A stretch of DNA of 64,000 bases from contig JBFWNY010000001.1 of the NCBI GenBank assembly GCA_050250815.1, positions 1 to 64,000 of the forward strand. The letters are read 5' to 3'. Position 1 is the first letter of the stretch. Every line of letters begins with the position of its first letter. Below, in pieces: positions 24,317 to 32,277 of the stretch. This DNA is from JAEUMD01 sp050250815. GTDB lineage: Bacteria; Pseudomonadota; Alphaproteobacteria; Rhizobiales; Hyphomicrobiaceae. The notes under the pieces were generated by a model. It ran no database searches, was not told where the DNA came from, and worked only from the letters and a program-made list of their open reading frames with translations. Both the position numbers and the translations under genes were made by a program.

Positions 24317-25804
24317 ATGCCTCGGCGCGCAGTCTCAGTCCGGTCGAAGTCGCTGACGTTCGTGGCTGTGCTTGCCGCCGCCGCCGCGTACGCGACCGGC
24401 TTCCGGCCGACGGATGCGTCCGGCGAAAGCGGGACGTTGCCAGGTGACAGCGAGATGCTGCCCGGGGGCACGGCAACGACACCGGGTTCGACCGATCATC
24501 CGGATGCCTTCTCGCGGTTCTCGCATGGCATCGGGTTTGAAGGCGAGGCGCGCTTCAAGCTCGGCAACGCCATATTCCGCAAGCAATGGGTGTCGGCGCC
24601 CTCCTCTACGCGGTCATCCGACGGTCTTGGCCCCCTCTACAACGCGCGAGCCTGTCAGAACTGCCACCTGAAGGATGGTCGCGGTCGCCCGCCTGCGGAC
24701 GGCGAGGCGGGAGTGTCGATGTTCCTGCGGCTTTCGATCCCGCCACTCACCGACCAACACAGGAAGATGCTGGCCGAGCATCTTGCCAACGTCATTCCCG
24801 AGCCGACGTACGGCGGGCAGTTGCAGAACTTCGCGATACAGGGGCACGCACCGGAAGGCCAAATGGCCATCACCTATGAGGATCTGCCCGTCACGCTCGG
24901 CGACGGAAGTATGGTGAGGCTCCGCAAGCCTTCGTACGCGGTCGCGCAGCCCGGCTACGGCGCACTGCATCCCAAGGTAATGCTGTCGCCGCGCGTCGCG
25001 CCGCAGATGATCGGCTTGGGTCTCATCGAAGCGGTTCCCGAGGCGATGATCAACGAAGCAGCCGACCCCGACGACCGGAATAGCGATGGCGTCTCTGGCC
25101 GCGCTAGCGCGGTGTGGTCGCGCGAGCATGGCCGCATCATGCTCGGACGGTTCGGGTGGAAGGCCGGCAATCCCTCGATACGCCAGCAGAGTGCCGACGC
25201 GTTCAACGGTGACATGGGGCTTTCGAACGTGCTGTTCCCTTCGTCGTCGGGTGATTGCACGGATGCGCAGGCGGAGTGCCGGACTGCTCCCAACGGCAAT
25301 TCGCCAAAGCCAGACGACCCGGAAGTTTCCGAACAACTGCTGGATCTCGTGACGTTCTACGCGCAGAACCTCGCTGTGCCGATGCGCCGCAACGCCGATG
25401 CGCCGGAGGTTATGCACGGCAGGTCGATTTTCCACGGGATCGGCTGCTCGTCATGTCACCGCCCCAGTCTGCGAACAGGTGACGTTCCCGGGCAGCTGCA
25501 TCTTTCCAACCAGACGATCTGGCCCTACACCGACGTCCTCCTGCACGACATGGGCGATGGCCTCGCAGACAACAGGCCCGAGGGCACCGCAACGGGAAGC
25601 GAGTGGCGCACCGCGCCACTGTGGGGCATCGGGCTCACCCAAACCGTGAGCGGGCACACGTTCTTGCTTCACGACGGTCGCGCGCGAAACGTCGCAGAGG
25701 CGATCCTCTGGCACGGAGGCGAGGCGCAGCGTGCCAGGGACGCCTACGCGGCGCTGACCCGGGAAGAGCGCGATGCCCTGGTGGCCTTCGTCAACTCGCT
25801 GTGA
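24317..25804 (+). CDS. Di-heme DUF1111 (thiol oxidoreductase-like) protein
   Basis: A 495-residue exported protein with two c-type heme sites: CQNCH at residues 113-117 and CSSCH at 377-381. The N terminus (SLTFVAVLAAAAAYATG) is a signal peptide or membrane anchor. The pattern YNARACQNCHLKDGRG, AEHLANVIPEPTYGGQLQNFAI, and LHDGRARNVAEAILWHGGEA is that of the DUF1111 family, related to di-heme cytochrome c peroxidase-like folds. In proteobacteria these genes cluster with imelysins and DUF1513, and a role in periplasmic iron redox is suspected. The start could also be the ATG at 24296 or a TTG at 24251; none has a strong ribosome-binding site. tRNA-His follows on the other strand. Confidence 0.9.
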   Translation: MPRRAVSVRSKSLTFVAVLAAAAAYATGFRPTDASGESGTLPGDSEMLPGGTATTPGSTDHPDAFSRFSHGIGFEGEARFKLGNAIFRKQWVSAPSSTRSSDGLGPLYNARACQNCHLKDGRGRPPADGEAGVSMFLRLSIPPLTDQHRKMLAEHLANVIPEPTYGGQLQNFAIQGHAPEGQMAITYEDLPVTLGDGSMVRLRKPSYAVAQPGYGALHPKVMLSPRVAPQMIGLGLIEAVPEAMINEAADPDDRNSDGVSGRASAVWSREHGRIMLGRFGWKAGNPSIRQQSADAFNGDMGLSNVLFPSSSGDCTDAQAECRTAPNGNSPKPDDPEVSEQLLDLVTFYAQNLAVPMRRNADAPEVMHGRSIFHGIGCSSCHRPSLRTGDVPGQLHLSNQTIWPYTDVLLHDMGDGLADNRPEGTATGSEWRTAPLWGIGLTQTVSGHTFLLHDGRARNVAEAILWHGGEAQRARDAYAALTREERDALVAFVNSL

Positions 25805-25891
25805 CGCGGGCAAGCGCGCTTTCCCAACCCACTGGTGGCAGGTCGAACGGCGTTGCTCAATTCGAGAAGCAGGATCAACCTTTGGAGAGAA

Positions 25892-25968
25892 TGGTACCGC
25901 CTCCCCGAATTGAACGGGGGACCTCTAGATCCACAATCTAGCGCTCTAACCATCTGAGCTAAGGCGGC
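25892..25968 (-). tRNA. tRNA-His (GTG anticodon)
   Basis: A complete 77-base cloverleaf. The acceptor stem pairs GCCGCCT with AGGCGGT, the D arm is AGCTCAGATGGTTAGAGC, and the anticodon stem is CTAGA/TCTAG with loop TTGTGGA (anticodon GTG). The T loop is TTCAATT, and CCA is encoded at 25892-25894. The discriminator is A73 and there is no G-1:C73 pair, the feature known for alphaproteobacterial tRNA-His. Confidence 0.95.
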
Positions 25969-26452
25969 GCAAGGCGCCGACAGCCGCGCGCCGGGGGCAG
26001 CGCGGGTCGCGAGCCGTGTGTAAAGCCGGAAGCGGCGGCTCACGTCAAGTCAAAAGCCGTTCGGGTGACCGGCGCTCACCATGCTCGGCGATGGGTGTTC
26101 CCGCCCCCCGTCCTGCCAGGCGGCGCTCGCCCGATTCGCGGGTCGGCCCGTTCGATCGCCACTCCGGACGCGATCGCGAACTCCGTGAGCGTAGGGAAGT
26201 GCGGGTGCACCGGAAATTACGCCCAGAGAATAAGGGTACTGATCCGGCCGAGACCCGGGCCAGATCACGTGAAATCCGCTTGCAGCTGGTTGTGCGCCGA
26301 CGTACGCAAACCGTTGAGCGCACGGAATCGGCGCTCACTGTGGGACTACGCTGTGTCCTTGTTCTAGGGTCCTGACTGAAGCCGCCGGACGGAATCGGGT
26401 GTGCGTCCGTTTCGGCCAGGCTCGAGGGTGGTGGGGAGGGATTTCGGTCGGG
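25969..26452 (+). promoter_or_regulatory. Gap upstream of the histidine kinase, with an inverted repeat
   Basis: I see no gene I can support in this 480-bp gap between tRNA-His and the histidine kinase gene. It holds a perfect 7-bp inverted repeat, TGAGCGC-N9-GCGCTCA, at 26315-26337, about 115 bases before the kinase start codon. This may be an operator. Confidence 0.35.
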
Positions 26453-27892
26453 ATGGCGGGAGCCGGCAAGGGCAACGCATCGGCATTCGACATCCGCAGC
26501 GGTCTGGCACGCTCCACCGCCGCGCCGGCGATCGTCGTATCACTATCCGAGGCGCGCATCGTGGAGGCCAATGCCGCCGGTGCAGGTGCGCTCGGTCTTC
26601 GTGTGGAGGATTGTGCCGCGCGGCCGCTCGACATCGCCATGCCCGCCATGGTCCGCCTGATGGAGAGCATTCGTCGCCCGGGGGAAAATGCCGATGAGGC
26701 AGGACCCGAGACGCTCGTGTTCTGGACGGGTGGCCGCGTGCATAGCGTGGACTGTCGCATTCGCAAGCTGCAGCGCAACGGCTCCGATGGCCTTGTCCTG
26801 GTCGAACTGCTGGAGCCCGCGGCGAGCGGCGAAGCGCAAGAACCTGACGAGGAACGCGTTGCTGTTTCTGGGCCGGGCGTGCAGTCTGCCTTGCGCGACG
26901 ACGCCGCCATTCTGAAAGCCATCGCCCGTCAAATCCTGGGCGGTCGGCTGAATGCCGCAGCGGTGAGCGGTGGTGGTCCCGACAGCGGTGGCTCCGGCGG
27001 CATGAACGGCGGCGATGGCGATGGCGGGGCGAACGGCGGCGATGGTTCGGGCGCCGCTCGTCGCGCGCAAGTGGCTGGGGCACCGGCGATGGCTCGCGAT
27101 GACGGGACGAAGTCCGATGATCCGGCGCGAGGCGGCGCGGCCAGACGTACCCTTGTCCGGCGCATCGCGCATGAGCTGAAGACGCCCCTCAGCGCGATCG
27201 CGTCGGCGAGTGAGATCATGAGGGATGAGAGATTCGGCGCGATCGGCGATGAGCGCTATCTCCGTTATGCGCGCGATATCCACGAGAGCGCACTGCACGC
27301 CCTAGCCGTGGTGGAGCGCATGCTCTCGCCGCAGGCAGCGGCAGTGACGATCCCGGAGCCCGAGGTGCCCGAAGTCAGGGCTGATGGCCCGTTGTTACCG
27401 GAGGCGAACGCCGGCCCGATCGATATCGGCGCGCTGGTGTCCGCCACGGCCTCCACCGTGGAGGTGCTGGGGCGCGAGGCGGGCATCGTGCTCACGACAT
27501 CGATTGCCGGGGAACTGCCGTACGTGCGCGCCGACGCGACGTCGGTACGCCAGATCGTCCTCAACCTCCTGACCAACGCGTTGAAGTTCACGCCACAGGG
27601 CGGCCGGGTGGAGATCGCCGCCTTAAGCGGTGGGGATGGAGGCGTCGTCATCGAAGTCTCCGATACGGGCCCGGGATTCAGCGAGCAGGACATCGACGCC
27701 ATCGGGGCGACGGAGGCGGAGGCGGAGCGGGCGCCGCGCAAGGGTGGCGGATTCGGCATCGGGCTGCCGCTGGTGCGGCGTCTCGCTATCGCTAACGATG
27801 CCGAGCTTTGGATCGGCCGAAGTCCCGCGGGCGGCGCGCGGGTGACGGTCGTGTTTCCGCCGCGCCTTGCCGTGCCCCAGGGCGACGCCTGA
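26453..27892 (+). CDS. Orphan histidine kinase with glycine-rich linker
   Basis: A 479-residue cytoplasmic-looking histidine kinase. An N-terminal region (about 15-120) has the look of a PAS domain (ARIVEANAAGAGALGL). About residues 165-205 form a Gly/Asp/Asn-rich linker with repeated GG-D-G units. HisKA follows, with His240 in RIAHELKTPLSAI, then a HATPase domain with the DTGPGFSEQDID loop and GGGFGIGLPLVRRL. No membrane segment or receiver is present. I chose the ATG at 26453; a GTG at 26399 would add 18 residues. No response-regulator gene is adjacent, so the partner is unknown. Confidence 0.88.
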   Translation: MAGAGKGNASAFDIRSGLARSTAAPAIVVSLSEARIVEANAAGAGALGLRVEDCAARPLDIAMPAMVRLMESIRRPGENADEAGPETLVFWTGGRVHSVDCRIRKLQRNGSDGLVLVELLEPAASGEAQEPDEERVAVSGPGVQSALRDDAAILKAIARQILGGRLNAAAVSGGGPDSGGSGGMNGGDGDGGANGGDGSGAARRAQVAGAPAMARDDGTKSDDPARGGAARRTLVRRIAHELKTPLSAIASASEIMRDERFGAIGDERYLRYARDIHESALHALAVVERMLSPQAAAVTIPEPEVPEVRADGPLLPEANAGPIDIGALVSATASTVEVLGREAGIVLTTSIAGELPYVRADATSVRQIVLNLLTNALKFTPQGGRVEIAALSGGDGGVVIEVSDTGPGFSEQDIDAIGATEAEAERAPRKGGGFGIGLPLVRRLAIANDAELWIGRSPAGGARVTVVFPPRLAVPQGDA

Positions 27893-27982
27893 GCACGTGA
27901 GCGCGGTCAAGGTGCGGCGAACCACGCATTGGCCTTGTGCTCCCGTTCCGCTATCTCTCATTGCGAACGCTTTGGAGGAATG

Positions 27983-28771
27983 ATGTCCGCTCCCATGATT
28001 TGCTGTGTAGCAAGTGTCGCAATTGCGCTTTTCACCGCGCTGGGGAGCGCGCAGGCGCGCGCCGATACGAAGACCCAGCACTCTGAAGACGCGCAGGACT
28101 TCGTGCATGGAGCGCCATCCGAGCCCTCCGAAGAGTGGACACTCGCTGCCGGAGGCAGGATCTACGACAACTGGTGGGATGCGTTGGATCGCAAGGAGCC
28201 GTCGGGCACGCATCCAAGCTATCCGTCGTCAGCAAAACAAGCGGGCAAGGCGACGTGGCGATGCAAGGAATGTCACGGCTGGGACTACAAAGGCCGCGAT
28301 GGACGCTACGCGACCGGTAGTCACGCAACCGGCATCAAGGGTATCGACGGTGCCAAGGGTCGCGAGACGGCGGAAATAGTCGCGTTGCTGCGCGCTCCGG
28401 TGCACGGCTATGGCGCGGATCTGATGAGCGACGATGAGATTGCCCGTGTCGCCGCGTTCGTGTCGCGAGGCCAGCATGACATGGCCGACGCGGTTGACGG
28501 CAACGGCCGGCCAAGGGGTGACGCGGCGCGTGGCAAGGCAGTGTTCCAGACAATCTGTGCGGCATGTCACGGCTTCGACGGAAGGCTGCTCAATTGGGGA
28601 ACGAAAGACGAGCCAGCCTACATCGGCACCGAGGCGAGTAAGCTTCCCGATGAAGTCCTGCACAAGATCCGCAACTCCCATCCGGGCGCGGCGATGGTGA
28701 ATCTGAGAGTGCTGCCGCTTGCCGATGCGGTCGACGTGCTGACCTATGCAGCAACGCTTCCGGTCAAATGA
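27983..28771 (+). CDS. Exported di-heme cytochrome c
   Basis: A 262-residue periplasmic protein with a signal peptide (MICCVASVAIALFTALGSAQARA) and two heme-binding motifs: CKECH at residues 94-98 and CAACH at 192-196. The second domain (RGKAVFQTICAACHGFDGR) is a typical class I cytochrome c. The first lies in a less usual WRCKECHGWDYKGRDGRY context. I chose the second of two adjacent ATG codons (27983) because GGAGGA then has a better spacing. The stop overlaps the start of the iron-type ABC permease gene, so the two are translationally coupled. The cytochrome may redox-cycle iron before transport; this is inference. Confidence 0.88.
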   Translation: MSAPMICCVASVAIALFTALGSAQARADTKTQHSEDAQDFVHGAPSEPSEEWTLAAGGRIYDNWWDALDRKEPSGTHPSYPSSAKQAGKATWRCKECHGWDYKGRDGRYATGSHATGIKGIDGAKGRETAEIVALLRAPVHGYGADLMSDDEIARVAAFVSRGQHDMADAVDGNGRPRGDAARGKAVFQTICAACHGFDGRLLNWGTKDEPAYIGTEASKLPDEVLHKIRNSHPGAAMVNLRVLPLADAVDVLTYAATLPVK

Positions 28772-30507
28772 CGACGCGATGGCGTGACAGCGGGACGCCG
28801 CGACTGTCGCTCGCCGCCCATCTTACCGGGGCGGTCGCGAGCTTGCGCACGTGGCGCGAGCGGCGCGGCATATCCACGGCTTGGATCGCCGGTGCGGCCC
28901 TCATCCTGGCGCTCATGCTGCTGCCGGTGGCGACGATTCTGTGGCTGGCGATGTCGCCTGAGGATAACATCTGGCCGCACCTGTCGCGCACCGTTCTGCC
29001 GCGCTCTCTATTGCAGACGCTGCTGCTGATGGCCGGCGCCGGCATCCTCTCTATCGTGACCGGTACCGTAGCGGCCTGGCTCGTCACGATGTACCGCTTT
29101 CCCGGCCGGGCGCTTGCCGATCGCCTGCTCGTCATACCGCTGGCGATGCCCACCTACATCGTCGCCTACTGCTACGTCGAGATGCTCGACTATTCAGGGC
29201 CCCTCCAGAGCGCACTGCGCGCTGCATTCGGTTGGCAGACGGCGCGCGACTACTGGTTTCCCGAGATTCGCTCTCTCGGCGGCGCCATCTTCATTATGGC
29301 ATCGGTGCTCTACCCCTACGTCTATCTCTCTGCGCGGGCGAGTTTCGTGCAGCAGTCGGTATGCGCGCTGGAGGTTGCGCGCACGCTCGGCCGCACCCCG
29401 CTGCAGACGTTCCGGGCAGTGGCGCTGCCGCTGGCTCGGCCGGCTCTCGCTGCAGGCGTGGCGATGGTGCTTATGGAGTGCCTCAACGATCTGGGCGCCG
29501 TGCAATACCTGGGTGTGCCAACGCTCACGAGCTCGATCTATGCAACCTGGCTGCAGAGGTCCAATCTGGGAGGCGCGGCGCAGCTCGCCGTCGTCATGCT
29601 GGCGCTCATCGCCGCGCTGCTCTGGACCGAGAGGCTCGCACGCGGCGGGGCCAAGGTGCATCACACGACGGGCCGCTACCGCTCGATACCATTTCAGGAT
29701 ATCTACGGCTGGCGCGGCTACGCCGCGGCAGCATTCGCCATGATGCCATTCGTCGTGGGTTTTCTGCTGCCCTTCCTGCAGCTCTCGCGTCATGCGGTCG
29801 TCTATGCAGGGGCAAGCCTTCAGAGTGGCTTTCTGGCTGCCGCCGGCAACAGCGTAATGCTGGCGGCAATCGCGGCTGTGGTCTCGGTCACGCTGGCACT
29901 CATTCTGGGCTATGCGCGGCGCATCGATCCCAACCCCTTCACGCGCATCGCGGTGCGGCTGGCGAGCCTGGGCTATGCGATCCCCGGGACAGTTCTGGCC
30001 GTCGGCCTGCTCATCCCGCTTGCGGGGTTCGACAACACGGTGGACGCGTTCTTCCGTTCGACATTCGGAATATCGACGGGTCTGCTCGTTTCCGGAACGG
30101 CGGCCGGGCTCGTGCTCGCCTACACGATCCGGTTCATGGCAGTGGCGGTGGGTTCCGTCGAGTCGGGCCTGGAGCGCATTTCGCCCAACCTCGATGCTGC
30201 GTCACGCGCTTTGGGGGAGACGGCCGCGTCCACCCTGCGCCGGGTGCACATGCCGCTCATGCTGCCGGCGCTTGGAGCCGCTGCGCTCCTGGTTTTCGTC
30301 GATACGATGAAGGAGCTGCCGGCCACGCTATTGCTGCGGCCTTTCGATTTCGAGACGCTCGCCACGCACGTCTACTCGTTTGCGGCGCTGGAGCAGTTCG
30401 AGGAAGCGTCTTTGGGCGCGCTCGCCATCGTGATCGCAGGGCTCGTGCCGGTACTTCTGCTGCATAAGGCCGTCGCCGGTGGCCGGGCCGGCGGTGGAGG
30501 CGGTTGA
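28768..30507 (+). CDS. Iron(III)-type ABC transporter permease (FbpB-like)
   Basis: A 579-residue inner-membrane protein made of two fused permease domains, as in FbpB/SfuB ferric-iron transporters. About twelve membrane segments are visible. Each half carries an EAA-type cytoplasmic loop that contacts the ATPase: EVARTLGRTPLQTFRAVALPLARP (near 205) and DAASRALGETAASTLRRVHMPLMLP (near 475). The ATG lies in the ATGA overlap with the cytochrome gene. The matching substrate-binding protein and ATPase genes are not nearby, so they must lie elsewhere. The iron substrate is inferred from family and context. Confidence 0.88.
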   Translation: MTTRWRDSGTPRLSLAAHLTGAVASLRTWRERRGISTAWIAGAALILALMLLPVATILWLAMSPEDNIWPHLSRTVLPRSLLQTLLLMAGAGILSIVTGTVAAWLVTMYRFPGRALADRLLVIPLAMPTYIVAYCYVEMLDYSGPLQSALRAAFGWQTARDYWFPEIRSLGGAIFIMASVLYPYVYLSARASFVQQSVCALEVARTLGRTPLQTFRAVALPLARPALAAGVAMVLMECLNDLGAVQYLGVPTLTSSIYATWLQRSNLGGAAQLAVVMLALIAALLWTERLARGGAKVHHTTGRYRSIPFQDIYGWRGYAAAAFAMMPFVVGFLLPFLQLSRHAVVYAGASLQSGFLAAAGNSVMLAAIAAVVSVTLALILGYARRIDPNPFTRIAVRLASLGYAIPGTVLAVGLLIPLAGFDNTVDAFFRSTFGISTGLLVSGTAAGLVLAYTIRFMAVAVGSVESGLERISPNLDAASRALGETAASTLRRVHMPLMLPALGAAALLVFVDTMKELPATLLLRPFDFETLATHVYSFAALEQFEEASLGALAIVIAGLVPVLLLHKAVAGGRAGGGGG

Positions 30508-30553
30508 GGGGCGGAGCGGTACGCGCGACCAACGCGCCGATCCTCACCACTGA

Positions 30554-30563
30554 CTGACGTCAG
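30554..30563. promoter_or_regulatory. Small perfect palindrome CTGACGTCAG
   Basis: A 10-bp perfect palindrome in the 171-bp gap between the permease gene and the 43-residue membrane protein gene. It is a possible operator; short palindromes like this also occur by chance. Confidence 0.2.
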
Positions 30564-30678
30564 AAAATGCGTTGACCACCCTCAAGGCGCCGTGGCTGCA
30601 GCCACGCGAACATCACCGTTGTTCGCAATCCCGCACGCGACCGTTTGGGTCGTTGCGGCCGGGGCACGGAGAACGCGG

Positions 30679-30810
30679 ATGGACATCAAATCGCTCATCG
30701 TCGACACGGACCCATTGGCGCTGATCGCGCTCGGAGGCTTCGTCAGCGTGCTGGTCGTGTCTCTGGTCCTTTTTGCCTTCGTCATCGCCAAGTCGCCTGG
30801 CCGCAAATAG
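30679..30810 (+). CDS. 43-residue single-pass membrane protein
   Basis: A short frame encoding one strong membrane helix (PLALIALGGFVSVLVVSLVLFAFVIA, about residues 12-37) with a charged N-terminal segment MDIKSLIVDTD and a basic end KSPGRK. The ATG at 30679 has GGAGAA five bases upstream. The positive-inside rule places the N terminus in the periplasm. It is followed after 25 bp by a convergent M14-type gene. The function is unknown. The topology and ribosome-binding site argue for a real small membrane protein. Confidence 0.55.
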   Translation: MDIKSLIVDTDPLALIALGGFVSVLVVSLVLFAFVIAKSPGRK

Positions 30811-30835
30811 CAGCGAGCCACTGCGGCGATCGCGG

Positions 30836-31900
30836 TCAGATGATCTCGTCCTCGTCCATCAAAGGCTCGGCAGGCGACATGTCGCTGGAAACGGCGCTCG
30901 ACATCTCGCTCGCCCAGGCGACGTGAAAGAGCGCATCGCCCATGTTGACGATGGGCAGCGTGGTTGCTCCGATGATGATACCGCGGTGGGGTGCGCGCAC
31001 CTCGACGTCGAGTTCTTCGAACGGGTTGGCCACATAGCCCAGCACCTCGCCCTTGGTCACCGCGTGCCCGATGCGGCGCGAGGTGCGCCAGACGCCGCCC
31101 TCGGGCGCGCGCACCCACGACGAGGAATCGGCAACCAGCATGTCTCGGGCCTTCCTGGCCTTTGCGCCTTCCGGTAGCTCGAGCATGCCGGTGGCGAGCA
31201 TCACGCCCGCGACGCCGTCCACGCCTGCCTTGATGGCGAACTCGTCGAAGCGCAGGCCCTCGCCGCCTTCGTAGACGAGCACGTCGCAACCTGTTTCGCG
31301 GGCGGCGCGGCGCAGCGAGCCCGAACGCTCCGCGCTGTCCAGCACGACCTCCGCTCCGAACGCAAGCGCCAGCTCCTTGCAGCGCGGCCGCCGCTTCAGA
31401 TCGCAACGGATCTGCGGCAGGTTGATGCGATGCACGGCGGCTGTATGCAGGTCGATGCCGATCTCACTGCGCGTGACGACCTCGTTGAGGAACAGATGCG
31501 CGAGGCGTGCTGCTAGCGATCCCGAGGAGGAGCCGGGGAACGAGCGGTTGAGATCGCGCCGGTCCGGGAGATAGCGAGAGCGGCCGATGAATCCGAAAGC
31601 GTTGACGACGGGAACGCAGAGCAGCGTGCCGGAGATGTTGGCTGGCGAAACCGTGCGCAGGATGCGACGCACGATTTCAACGCCATTGAGCTCGTCGCCA
31701 TGGATGCCGCCGGACACGAAGATGGTCGGCCCCGGTCGATCGCCGTGCAAGACATGGACGGGCAGCGTCACCGGCGCATGGTTCGAGAGCTTCGAAATCG
31801 GCAGGTCTACGAGCCGCCGCGTGCCGGCTTCGATGTCGTGGCCGGCGATGCGAAACGGCTTTCTCACGAGCGACTCCGGTCGATCCCGCCCGGCCAACAT
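30836..31900 (-). CDS. Succinylglutamate desuccinylase/aspartoacylase-family protein
   Basis: A 354-residue zinc hydrolase of the AstE/AspA (M14-like) family. Zinc ligands are seen as His67 and Glu70 in GGIHGDELNG and His152 in DLHTA. RRDLNRSFPG and LVYEGGEGL are further family segments. The C-terminal half (RRIGHAVTKGEVLGYVANPF) resembles the swivelling domain of this family. The substrate is not predictable; astABCD is not adjacent. I chose the ATG at 31900; upstream sequence in frame has no family character, though no strong ribosome-binding site is visible. It diverges from the AsmA-like gene. Confidence 0.88.
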   Translation of the reverse strand: MLAGRDRPESLVRKPFRIAGHDIEAGTRRLVDLPISKLSNHAPVTLPVHVLHGDRPGPTIFVSGGIHGDELNGVEIVRRILRTVSPANISGTLLCVPVVNAFGFIGRSRYLPDRRDLNRSFPGSSSGSLAARLAHLFLNEVVTRSEIGIDLHTAAVHRINLPQIRCDLKRRPRCKELALAFGAEVVLDSAERSGSLRRAARETGCDVLVYEGGEGLRFDEFAIKAGVDGVAGVMLATGMLELPEGAKARKARDMLVADSSSWVRAPEGGVWRTSRRIGHAVTKGEVLGYVANPFEELDVEVRAPHRGIIIGATTLPIVNMGDALFHVAWASEMSSAVSSDMSPAEPLMDEDEII

Positions 31901-32277
31901 TCTTGTGCCGCATCCGTGCGCAACGCGTATGGAGCGTGCCCGGTGGACACCCGCGGCCGGTCGATTACGTCTGCACGAGGAGCAGGTGCTGTGCAAGCGC
32001 GACGCGTTGGGCTGATTACTGCTGGTGCAGCCGGGGGAGCTTGGGGCTTCAACGGACCTGACTTTCGCCCAAGTGCGGTTCACTGGCGGCCCGGTTCTGG
32101 TGCACACGGAGTGGGTCTTCAGATGGGCTTTCCAACTTGCGCTGCGGCGGGCGGGCGCCTAAGAATGCGGTGCTCAAATATTTGATGGTGAAACCTCGCC
32201 AGTCATTGCGGGGACCGGCTGGGCACAGGGCGCGGGGGCTCAAGCGACGTGACTACGGGCTCTCTCAAGATCAGCTC
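31901..32277. promoter_or_regulatory. Divergent gap between the M14-type and AsmA-like genes
   Basis: This 377-bp gap has no gene I can support. It contains a perfect 12-bp palindrome, TCAAATATTTGA, at 32174-32185, which stands out in such GC-rich DNA and may be an operator or promoter core for the AsmA-like gene. Confidence 0.35.
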
